Assembly (NCBI GenBank): GCA_016703005.1
Contig: JADJCX010000008.1
Span: 117,265 to 181,264, forward strand
From: Flavobacteriales bacterium
GTDB lineage: Bacteria > Bacteroidota > Bacteroidia > Flavobacteriales_F > PHOS-HE28
DNA length: 64,000 nucleotides
Direction: 5' to 3'
This document shows, in pieces, positions 46,701 to 54,262 of the stretch. Every line of letters begins with the position of its first letter. Within the stretch, counting starts at the first letter, position 1. The notes beneath the pieces are model-generated. The model did not search any database. It saw nothing but the letters and a program-made list of their open reading frames with translations, and had not been told where the DNA came from. A program made the position numbers and the translations under genes.

Positions 46701-47550
46701 AGCTTCCACTATAAAGGAATCCATCGTCGTCGTAGGTCGCAGTGTATCCGAAGTTGTCGCTGAAACTTCCGCTGTACGTGGAAAAGGAGAGGGTTGGGTC
46801 AATGACAAGGATCTCATCCTTGTAGTATTCCCCCGTGCTGATGCTGACGATGTTATTCTCCAAGCGGTAGGCACAACGCACATAAGGTTGCGCGATCACC
46901 GAGCCGCTGCCGATCCACTGCCAAGCCGCCGGTATCGCTTCCACCAACTCTCCCAGCGAGGTCTTCACGATCAGGTTGGCTCCCCGTAGTTCAAGACCAT
47001 CAGCACCTTCATAGGTGAAGGCAATGCGCGATGCATCTGCGCCTGCTGCCACGATGAAGTCGTACTTCAATCCATGGGCATCGCTTTTCACGTCCACATC
47101 GATGCCCGGCCAAACATCCTTCATCAGCACACCGGTGAAACCACGGACGCCACTGGCCCATCTGCTCTTATCGTTGCCCAAGAAGTAGGAGGTGTGACCG
47201 CTTCTCAGGCCTTTGCCTTCGACGCTCTTCGCCCCATCCGTACCCATGAACTTCAGCCGCACGGCGTGATGGCGGATAACGGGACTCGCATTGTCGTCCA
47301 CGTGACCAGCATGCGCCCCGTGCAAACGGTGCACGGCTTCAGCATCATATAGATCGATCACCATACCGCCGCGTTCGCACCAAACTGTCGCCCCGGGTGC
47401 TTCGGCTCGGAAAGTCACAGCGGCCGGCCACTGCCCCTTGTTCTCATTGTAGCGGAGTGTCGTGGCTTCTTGCGCATATCCGGTAAGCGCGCCCAGGATG
47501 ACAAGGGCTGAAAAGACCGAACGCGGGGGGTATCGAACGCCGAGGAGCAT
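43768..47550 (-). CDS. T9SS type-B secreted protein, SBBP and PKD domains
   Basis: A 1,260-residue surface protein. After a signal (VFSALVILGALTGYAQ) comes the N-terminal SBBP-associated domain (YNENKGQWPAAVTFRAE..., GHTSYFLGNDKSRWASGVRGFTGVLMKDVWPGIDV). Blades of an SBBP/beta-propeller follow (STYSGSFSDNFGYTATYDDDGFLYSGSSSFG, VVRLSNNGQTLLASTHLGGTGNDGH). PKD and Ig-like domains come next (FDNNSYGAAGYLWLFGDNNTSSLASPTHVYASPGVYDVTLIAFN). It ends in a gliding-motility-associated type-B domain (IYVPNAFTPNADGNNDVLFVRG, FKIFDRWGELVFST, KGNVTVIR). It is the first gene of cassette 2 and has an intact frame. Its coupling to PorP/SprF by ATGA suggests matched amounts. Confidence 0.9.
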   Translation of the reverse strand: MLLGVRYPPRSVFSALVILGALTGYAQEATTLRYNENKGQWPAAVTFRAEAPGATVWCERGGMVIDLYDAEAVHRLHGAHAGHVDDNASPVIRHHAVRLKFMGTDGAKSVEGKGLRSGHTSYFLGNDKSRWASGVRGFTGVLMKDVWPGIDVDVKSDAHGLKYDFIVAAGADASRIAFTYEGADGLELRGANLIVKTSLGELVEAIPAAWQWIGSGSVIAQPYVRCAYRLENNIVSISTGEYYKDEILVIDPTLSFSTYSGSFSDNFGYTATYDDDGFLYSGSSSFGSGYPTTVGAYQTTWMGGDGQGAIPGTDIAITKYDTTGTFIVWSTMIGGQGDDLPHSLIVNDNDEVFILGTTGSPDFPTTAGSYDLTFNGGSVFSPQGIGVSYPLGSDMVVVRLSNNGQTLLASTHLGGTGNDGHNTSPDLKMNYADEMRGEVLLDDNDNVYIISCTESSDFPVTANAAQQSFNGGTHDGVVVKMDASLTTLLFSTYFGGGAADACFGGELDENGDLFICGGTASADLPSTSTAYQQGLQGGQSDAFVAHITGNGSSIDACSYYGSSAYDQSYFVDLDQDGNVFLFGQTLAPGNQLIFNAPYNVPDAGQFIAKLDNDLTTLLIGSRFGVGDGTLDISPTAFLVDYCNKLYVSGWGSNIGIGLPLGVAGMAVTPNGYQTTTDGHDFYLAVFEVDMSNLFYGTFFGGGISHEHVDGGTSRFDRRGRVYQSVCAGCGGNSDFPIEPNPGAVSAINNSSNCNNGVFKFDFDFPIVVADFDVQLACMPTPIIFDNNSYGAAGYLWLFGDNNTSSLASPTHVYASPGVYDVTLIAFNPSACNEADTVVHQVVVLGNSSYDLQDTSVCLGGQVQIGLLPIADPTITYIWSPPTYLSSTVVANPVSTPQSTTTYTLIISNGICTDTVQQTVAVDNALVDAGPDTVICGPNSSLILSATASGSVDSYQWSSNANFTDWLNNNPADPSVSVSVTQTSTFWVMAVAGGCIGMDSVTITVEMSDPELTGDTLICADETASLQLTGVPIGSTIVWGPANEVDAGQGTTNAQTSPAETTTFTCSVTTPAGCLWNGTIDVIVSEVNGSGVNASVDQPIVLLGTTDQLNATPTTGVNYSWLPVGQVSDPNIANPTATITQTTTFYVTVSDGICTKGDSVTVTVYELNCGIPDIYVPNAFTPNADGNNDVLFVRGRFITSLEFKIFDRWGELVFSTTDQSKGWDATFKDKPVDPAVFVYWLKVRCADGQEHFEKGNVTVIR

Positions 47551-47662
47551 GGGCCGGTGAAGTTATCCAAGGCCCAGACGTGTAGAGCACCCGTATTCGT
47601 TGTTCCGAGCGGATGGTTAAGGCATGGGCCCGGCCCAGATGAAGGTATTCCGCCGACGCTCG

Positions 47663-49854
47663 CTACTTGCCCATCGCCTGGGCAGCACTGTCGAGCGCAA
47701 GACGGAATTCCACGCGGCGGTTGAGGCTGCGATGCATTTCGTCGCTGTTGCTGGCCAGCGGCTTGTTCTCACCATGTCCTACAGCGACCAAGCGATCGGC
47801 ATCGATACCACGAGCGAGGAACCAATCGGTAATTGACTGCGCCCGACGCTGGGAGAGGTTCAAATTGAAATCGTCCTTGCCAACATCATCGGTGTGTGCT
47901 TCGATCACCAGTTTCAATTGGGAGTGCTTCCGCACCAGCTTCAGCACAGATGCGAGTTGCTCCTCGAAGACGGATCGAATGTGTGCTTCCCGGTTGCGAA
48001 GAGCACCGTGCTGACGCGCAATACGCTGTTGTTCAGATCCTCGGCATCCATGCCCGCCAGTTGGCTCATGTCGAGCACCTTCTCCATTTCCACCGCCATC
48101 ACCATGGCATCCATGTACTTCAGTTCCTTCACCTTGTTGAATACCTCGTACAATTCGCCCAGATCCTTGGCCTCTCCAACGCTGTACGTGTAGGTGCTGG
48201 TGGCCGGATCGTAGCGCTCGATCACCGGATAGAATTTGCGGATCTCGGTGAAGCGCGGGTCGTCCAGGTCGAGCCGTTCCCGGCTGCGGAACAATTCCAC
48301 ACTGAACCGCACGTCCTGGCCTTCGCGCACCGTTAGGTCGAATGCATCAGTAGGCAGTTCTTGGAAGGCGAATTCACGGGATTCACCATTCGCGGCCATG
48401 TACTCCACATTCACCGGGGCGTCGGCCATGTCCTTGAAGCGATCGATCACAGTGATGTTCCGGGTAATGCAACGGTTACTGACGCTGCCTGAATTGTCCG
48501 GTCGGCTAAGCACGTCGAGACGAACAGTGTAGGATCCAGGCTGGTCGAAACTGTGCAGTACGGCTTGGCCCTCGCCCATGATGCCATCGCCGAAGTCCCA
48601 TTTCCAATCAGCGATGCGCATTTCAGGCAAATAGGTCTGCCGGGCATCGAAGTGTACTTCGCGCCCGGTGCGTGCGGTATCGCCGATGGTGATGTACGGC
48701 TGATGCACATCATCGATCACCAGATCATAGTGCGCTTCGCGGAAGTACACGTCGTTGGTAACCGTATCGATAATGTTGAGAGTGACGCTGTACTTGCCCG
48801 GGCCTTTGTAGCAATGCCGCGCTTTCAGGTCATCCACCTTGGTGCCATCGCCCAAGTCCCACTGGTAGCGGAGTGGTTGTTTTCCGATACGCATACTGCC
48901 CTCTTCGCGGAACACATAACAGTAGTTGTTGTCCTCTTGCGGGGTACAATCCCTGAAGAGCGGGATGCTGCGATCGAACCGGTAGATCCGGTCATCCCCA
49001 TCGCGGTTGCTGCTGAAGTACCCTGAAAGGCCACCGGGGTAGCACGTGAAACCGAGGTCATTGCCGCTGGAGTTGATGGGCGTGGGCAGGGCACTTGGTG
49101 CTTGCCACGCATTGTCATCCGGTTTGCACGACCAAATATCCAAACCACCTGAACCGCCCTCGCGGTCGGTAACGAAGAACAACGCCCCGTCTTCCTCGAG
49201 GAAGGGGAAGAGCTCATTGTTCCCACTATTGATCGCTGGGCCGAGGTTCATTGGCAAGCCCCAGTCGCCTGCTTCCATTTCGCACATGTATAGGTCAGTC
49301 CCTCCTTGGCCCCCGGGCATATCACTTGCAAAAAGGAGCCGCGTTCCATCAGCGGAGAACGTTGCATGCATGACGTTGTACCCGGGATCGTTGTAGTCGA
49401 ACGGTCTGGCCTTGCTCCAGCCGCCGTCCTTGCGGCTGCTGAAGAACAGCCCGAGGTTTTCGTCGCCTTCGTCGCCGGACAGGTCCTTGGCACGTTTCAG
49501 ATTGCGCGTGAAGCACATGGTCCGGCCATTGTCCATGAATGCCGCAGGGCCGTCGTTCACCTCAGTGTTGATGGCCTCGCCATATGGAAAGGGTTTGCCG
49601 GGTACACCGCTGCGGATGCGCATCCTGTACATGTCGCACAACGGATTCCCTGTTTCCTCGCTCGTATAACCGACGATCTGGTCGCGCTCCCGAAGACTGC
49701 AAAAGACCAAGCTGCTGTCAACGATGACGGGCGCGAAATCAATGCCCGCTGGTTTGATGTCCAACGGGCGCACTGTGTACACCTCACCCTGGGCCGCCAG
49801 CCTAAGGGCCGCGATCAAGGAGATGGGTAAGGTGAGGTGGCGCATGTGTTGCAT
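47663..49854 (-). pseudogene. PorE-like protein: PD40, PKD-like and OmpA C-terminal domains (one frameshift)
   Basis: ATG 49854 gives a signal peptide (MRHLTLPISLIAALRLAAQ). PD40 propeller strands follow (ATFSADGTRLLFASDMPGGQGGTDLYMCEMEAG, FLEEDGALFFVTDREGGSGGLDIWSCK, GYFSSNRDGDDRIYRF). Two PKD-like domains (LRYQWDLGDGTKVDD, ADWKWDFGDGIMGEG) come next. The OmpA-type peptidoglycan-binding domain (LVIEAHTDDVGKDDFNLNLSQRRAQSITDWFLARGI, SLNRRVEFRL) is in another frame from about 47965. One base restores a protein of roughly 730 residues ending at 47663. It is the third gene of cassette 1 and probably anchors its PorP/SprF to peptidoglycan. Confidence 0.87.
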
Positions 49855-49875
49855 ACCAACAAGGTGGTGCGATGA

Positions 49876-50793
49876 TCAGAAGTATCGTGGGTCCCGGATC
49901 TTGATCCGGTAGCCGAATTCGTATTGTACCATTACCTCATGTGTACCACTGTGGTAAGGTGTGATATCGGAGATCCCCAGGTCGTAGGAATAGCCGAAGC
50001 GCAGTTGGGGCTTCGGAAGGACTTCCAGCATACCCACAACGGCATCTCCGCTACGGTAGCTGGCCCCTAGCCACACCTTGTCGCTGAAAATGAGATTCAC
50101 GCTGAGGTCGCCCTGCACAGCAGCGCTCATTTGATAGCGCAGCATGGCGCTCGGCTTCAGCTTCATCTTCTTATTGAGGTCGAAGACATAGCCGCCGGTG
50201 ATCATGGGCTGGTATTGGCGCACGTCGTTGCTTACTGTATAGGAGTTGCGAGCGGGGTTGTAACGGTGGCTGATGAAAAAGGGTACGCTTGCCCCCATGA
50301 AGAACTTCTTCTTGTAGTAGAAGGCACCCGCACTGAAGTTGGGTTTCAGTGAACTGCGCGTATCCTGACCAAAAGAGGCGTCGTCCGATCGGGTTGTGCG
50401 TACATCCGTCCATTGGGCTTTGAGCAGGGTAATACCTCCGCCTAAACCGAAGCTCAGCTTGCCCTTCCTGAACTTGATGCGATAGGCGTAGTTGAGGAAA
50501 ACACCCGTTTCGCGGCTTACGCCGATCTGGTCGTTGTACAATAGGACGCCGAGGCCCATCTTCCTGCGGTTCAGCGGAGCATGCACGCTGAGCACCTGCG
50601 TCTTGGGTGCCCCTTCGAATCCTACCCACTGGTTGCGCCAGGTAAGGTTCGCGGCCAAGGCATCGCGGCTGCCAGCATAGGCCGGATTGATGAGCAATCC
50701 GTTGAAGAGGTATTGGCTCGTAAGGGGAGTGTGCTGTGCATTGGCGGTTGCCAACACAACAGCGCACAGGATCGTCAGGGTCCACTTCACCAT
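49876..50793 (-). CDS. PorP/SprF-family T9SS outer-membrane protein
   Basis: A 305-residue beta-barrel from ATG 50793, 2 nt after the stop of the giant type-B gene. Signal MVKWTLTILCAVVLATANAQ, then the hallmark TPLTSQYLFNGLLINPAYAGSRDALAANLTWRNQWVGFEGAP. This INPAYAGSR/QWVG signature is the canonical PorP/SprF opening and is better kept than in the second copy. It ends VMVQYEFGYRIKIRDPRYF, a typical terminal aromatic strand. It is the expected partner for surface attachment of the giant protein. Confidence 0.94.
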   Translation of the reverse strand: MVKWTLTILCAVVLATANAQHTPLTSQYLFNGLLINPAYAGSRDALAANLTWRNQWVGFEGAPKTQVLSVHAPLNRRKMGLGVLLYNDQIGVSRETGVFLNYAYRIKFRKGKLSFGLGGGITLLKAQWTDVRTTRSDDASFGQDTRSSLKPNFSAGAFYYKKKFFMGASVPFFISHRYNPARNSYTVSNDVRQYQPMITGGYVFDLNKKMKLKPSAMLRYQMSAAVQGDLSVNLIFSDKVWLGASYRSGDAVVGMLEVLPKPQLRFGYSYDLGISDITPYHSGTHEVMVQYEFGYRIKIRDPRYF

Positions 50794-50795
50794 CT

Positions 50796-53063
50796 TCAGC
50801 GCTTTATGATCAAGTACCCGTTGTACGTTCTGCCCTCGGCTATGTTCAGCACCATGAAGTAGGTGTCGTCCGGGAGTGCCTTTCCTTCCCAATCGTTCGC
50901 ATACCGTTCCTGCTCGTACACCTTGCGGCCCCATCGATCGAACACGATCAGGCTGTTGTCCTTGTATTCCTCAATACCGGGTATCACAAGTACATCGTTG
51001 GTCCCATCACCGTTGGGGCTGAAGCCCGTCGGGATCGCGAGTTCATTGACGATGATCACAACCGTATCCATGGTGCTCGGGCATGGTCCATTGCTCGCGC
51101 TGAGGATGAACGTATTCGAGCCGACACCGAGGAGGTACACTTCGGTGTTCAGGTCATCATTGTCCGTGATGTTGCCACCGCCTGAAGCCAGGCTCCATGA
51201 CCACTGGGTACCGTTGGTGCTGCCATCGAGGAGTGTGTGGTCGACAACGTTCAATTCCTGATCAGGTCCCGCATCCACCACCGGTGATATCGCAGGGTCG
51301 GAGAAGGTGACGCGCACAGTGTCATTATCGAAGCACTGGCCATCGCCAACGGTCCACAGGAAGCTGTACGCTCCTGCAGCGGTTACTGAAACCATTGTCG
51401 TTGGGTCGGTCGATACCGATACAGTACCACCGTTCAGCGGCGTCCAGTATCCGACGGCCGTTTGCAGCGTGGCGTTCATTTGATGTTGCAGCCCGCAGAC
51501 TTCCGCGTCCGGTCCGGCAAGGGCCACTGGCGCTGGTGTAATGGTTATGTATCCAACTCCATTGGCGCTACAGTCGCCCACCGTTGCAGTGTAGGTGATC
51601 TCGATCATGCCGGCCAAGCCAGAGGGATCGAAGTAGTCGCCGTTTACCCCGGCACCACTCCACGTTCCGCCAGGAATAGTGCCCGTGTCCAAATAGTTGT
51701 TCAGGTTGACGGTGCCGATACCGTCGCACAGACTTCCGGGGCTGCTCCAGTTCGCGATCGGCGGAGCAGCGATAGTCAACTGTTCCGTATGCAGAGCGGA
51801 ACAACCATTCGCTTGGAGAGAATATGTGATGATGTACACACCCGTTGTGGAAGCATCGAGATCAATGGTGCCGTTTGCGGCATTGATGATCAAACCGGAA
51901 TTGGAAGGGCTGAAAACGCCACCCAAGGTTGAAATGGTGGGCGATGGGTCGAAGCTGTTCTGGCAATACATCGGTTCACTATAGAGGAACGATGCATCGG
52001 GTAGTGGGTTTACGACCACGACCACGGTGGCGGTATCATCACCGCATGCGTTCGTTACGATCACCTGGTATGTTCCCGATTGCGCGTTCGGTATGGTCAC
52101 ATTGGAGCCGCTTCCGGATAGAGTTGATCCCGGTCCGCTCCAATCGAATACGAAAGGAGCCGTTCCGACGACACTTGTTTCGAGCAGCACACTTTCGCCT
52201 AGGCACAACGGACCGGTTGATGTGAACGTGGTAATGACAGGGGCATCGCATGGGTTCACGGGAGTCCCGGCACAGTTGCATGTAGCATCCCAAGTGTCGT
52301 TGCCAGTGAGCAGGTCGCCATCGTCGCAGGCGCTGCCGGGTAGGTCGGTACCACCTGCCACGTTATTGCAGTCGATCACCAGACCAGCACAGCTGCAGTT
52401 GGCGTCCCACATGTCGTTGCCGGTGAGTGGGTCGTTATCGTCGCAGGCGGTACCTGGTTGCGCTGATCCGCCCGGTATACCAAGGCAGTCGTTAGGGAGG
52501 ACACCGACGCACAGACAGCCGGCTGTCCAAGTATCGTTGGACGAGTTGGCGTTGCCATCGTCGCAAGGCGTTCCCGGCAAGTCAGTACCACCGGCCACGC
52601 TATTGCAGTCGATCACCAGACCAGCACAGGCGCAACTCGCATCCCATGTGTCGTTGCCGGTGAGCGGGTCGTTGTCATCGCAGGCGGTACCTGGCTGCGC
52701 TGTTCCGCCCGGTATACCAAGGCAGTCGTTGGGGAGGACACCGACGCACAGACAGCCGGCTGTCCAAGTATCGTTGGACGAGTTGGCGTTGCCATCGTCG
52801 CAAGGCGTTCCCGGCAGGTCAGTACCACCGGCCACGTTGTTGCAATCGATCAATAGACCGACGCAGGTGCAGTTCGCATCCCATGTGTCGTTGCCGGTGA
52901 GCGGGTCGTTGTCATCGCAGGCGGTACCTGGCTGCGATGTCCGCCCGACCAAGGGTGTCGGGAGCCGTTCACGACACCGGCTGCAGTCGTTGGACGAGGT
53001 GGCGTTGCCTGTCGCAAGGCGTTCGGATACCGGTGGTGCCACCGGAGCAGATACCGCACGCAT
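50796..53063 (-). CDS. C-terminal open segment of the giant protein, with type-B sorting domain
   Basis: A continuous 755-codon frame. It begins inside the Cys-rich DNDPLTGNDTWDA repeats. It continues through Ig-like/PKD domains (PVITTFTSTGPLCLGESVLLETSVVG..., DASFLYSEPMYCQNSFDPSPTISTLGG, LAGPDAEVCGLQHQMNA). It ends in a full type-B CTD (IPTGFSPNGDGTNDVLVIPG, LIVFDRWGRKVYEQERYANDWEG, TYNGYLIIKR). This segment alone proves T9SS export of the whole protein. The apparent ATG at 53063 is internal to the gene and not a real start. Confidence 0.85.
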   Translation of the reverse strand: MRAVSAPVAPPVSERLATGNATSSNDCSRCRERLPTPLVGRTSQPGTACDDNDPLTGNDTWDANCTCVGLLIDCNNVAGGTDLPGTPCDDGNANSSNDTWTAGCLCVGVLPNDCLGIPGGTAQPGTACDDNDPLTGNDTWDASCACAGLVIDCNSVAGGTDLPGTPCDDGNANSSNDTWTAGCLCVGVLPNDCLGIPGGSAQPGTACDDNDPLTGNDMWDANCSCAGLVIDCNNVAGGTDLPGSACDDGDLLTGNDTWDATCNCAGTPVNPCDAPVITTFTSTGPLCLGESVLLETSVVGTAPFVFDWSGPGSTLSGSGSNVTIPNAQSGTYQVIVTNACGDDTATVVVVVNPLPDASFLYSEPMYCQNSFDPSPTISTLGGVFSPSNSGLIINAANGTIDLDASTTGVYIITYSLQANGCSALHTEQLTIAAPPIANWSSPGSLCDGIGTVNLNNYLDTGTIPGGTWSGAGVNGDYFDPSGLAGMIEITYTATVGDCSANGVGYITITPAPVALAGPDAEVCGLQHQMNATLQTAVGYWTPLNGGTVSVSTDPTTMVSVTAAGAYSFLWTVGDGQCFDNDTVRVTFSDPAISPVVDAGPDQELNVVDHTLLDGSTNGTQWSWSLASGGGNITDNDDLNTEVYLLGVGSNTFILSASNGPCPSTMDTVVIIVNELAIPTGFSPNGDGTNDVLVIPGIEEYKDNSLIVFDRWGRKVYEQERYANDWEGKALPDDTYFMVLNIAEGRTYNGYLIIKR
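52262..52960 (-). repeat. Tandem Cys-rich repeat, 237-bp period (two 118-119-bp half units)
   Basis: About six half units alternate between IDCNNVAGGTDLPGTPCDDG and NDCLGIPGGTAQPGTACDDN types, each followed by a NDTW.A.C.C tail. The copies at about 52337-52573 and 52574-52810 are nearly identical over 237 bp. Six Cys per half-unit pair suggest disulfide-stapled modules. The 3' end of the array near 52.95 kb is scrambled by frame breaks. Confidence 0.85.
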
Positions 53064-54262
53064 CCATGGTCGCAGTACCGTTCACGATACCGGCGCAGTC
53101 GAGACAGGTGCTGTTGGGCGTGATACCGGTGGTGCCACCCCGAGCAGATACCGCACGCATCCATGGTCGCAGTACCGTTCACGATACCGGCACAGTCGAG
53201 ACAGGTGCTGTTGGGCGTGATACCGGTGGTGCCACCGGAGCAGATACCGCACGCATCCATGGTCGCAGTACCGTTCACGATACCGGCACAGTCGAGACAG
53301 GTGCTGTTGGGCGTGATACCGGTGGTGCCACCGGAGCAGATACCGCACGCATCCATGGTCGCAGTACCGTTCACGATACCGGCGCAGTCGAGACAGGTGC
53401 TGTTGGGCGTGATACCGGTGGTGCCACCGGCGCAGATACCGCACGCATCCATGGTCGCAGTACCGTTCACGATACCGGCACAGTCGAGACAGGTGCTGTT
53501 GGGCGTGATACCGGTGGTGCCACCGGAGCAGATACCGCACGCATCCATGGTCGCAGTACCGTTCACGATACCGGCACAGTCGAGACAAGTGCTGTTTGGC
53601 GTGATACCGGTGGTGCCACCGGAGCAGATACCGCACGCATCCATGGTCGCAGTACCGTTCACGATACCGGCACAGTCGAGACAGGTGCTGTTTGGCGTGA
53701 TACCGGTGGTGCCACCGGAGCAGATACCGCACGCATCCATGGTCGCAGTACTGTCCACGATACCGGCACCGTCGAGACAGGTGCTGTTTGGCGTGATACC
53801 GGTGGTGCCACCGGAGCAGATACCGCACGCATCCATGGTCGCAGTACCGTTCACGATACCGGCGCAGTCGAGACAGGTGCCTTCCGCAACTCCGCAACCG
53901 CAGTTACCGGGTGCGACTTTGTTCGGATCGTTCGGACAGCCATCGTCGCAATCGGCGGTGCCGTCGGTGTCGGTGTCCAAGTTGTCATCGAAGCCCGGGC
54001 AGTTGTCGTTCGCATCGCAAACACCATCGTTGTCGGCATCGACGAACGTGTGGAGAGGCACACCATTTACGCAAGTGTCCGAAGTACAAGCGTCGCCGTC
54101 GTTCAACTGCGATATCGTCAACCACTCGTGGGGGCGATCACCGGTGGTGCGTGGTGGTGGCAGCCCGGTCGGGCCGTTGCGGCCAGGGTCACTGTCGCAG
54201 GCGGTGCCGTCGGTGTCGGTCCACTGGTGTTGATCGTCAGCACCAACTCGTGGGTGGTGCAA
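52850..54262 (-). CDS. Middle segment of the giant protein: thrombospondin-3-like calcium loops and 32-residue Cys repeats
   Basis: A 470-codon open segment inside the giant gene; its ATG is not a true start. It includes the junction LTISQLNDGDACTSDTCVNGVPLHTF. Calcium-type loops follow (DADNDGVCDANDNCPGFDDNLDTDTDGTADCDDGCPND). About eight DCAGIVNGTATMDACGICSGG repeats come next. The TSP3-like loops would make a Ca2+-stiffened rod. The frame is lost at both ends and continues in other frames. Confidence 0.75.
   Translation of the reverse strand: MHHPRVGADDQHQWTDTDGTACDSDPGRNGPTGLPPPRTTGDRPHEWLTISQLNDGDACTSDTCVNGVPLHTFVDADNDGVCDANDNCPGFDDNLDTDTDGTADCDDGCPNDPNKVAPGNCGCGVAEGTCLDCAGIVNGTATMDACGICSGGTTGITPNSTCLDGAGIVDSTATMDACGICSGGTTGITPNSTCLDCAGIVNGTATMDACGICSGGTTGITPNSTCLDCAGIVNGTATMDACGICSGGTTGITPNSTCLDCAGIVNGTATMDACGICAGGTTGITPNSTCLDCAGIVNGTATMDACGICSGGTTGITPNSTCLDCAGIVNGTATMDACGICSGGTTGITPNSTCLDCAGIVNGTATMDACGICSGWHHRYHAQQHLSRLRRYRERYCDHGCVRYLLRWHHRYPNALRQATPPRPTTAAGVVNGSRHPWSGGHRSQVPPAMTTTRSPATTHGMRTAPASVY
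53027..53882 (-). repeat. 96-bp tandem array encoding a 32-residue Cys-rich unit, about 9 copies
   Basis: The unit reads DCAGIVNGTATMDACGICSG then GTTGITPNSTCL. Most copies are nearly identical at the DNA level. Two copies differ: one has DGAGIVDSTATMD and one has CAGG instead of CSGG. Four Cys per unit imply disulfide-linked beads. Identity this high argues for recent expansion or gene conversion, and it makes the copy number unreliable in assembly. Confidence 0.9.
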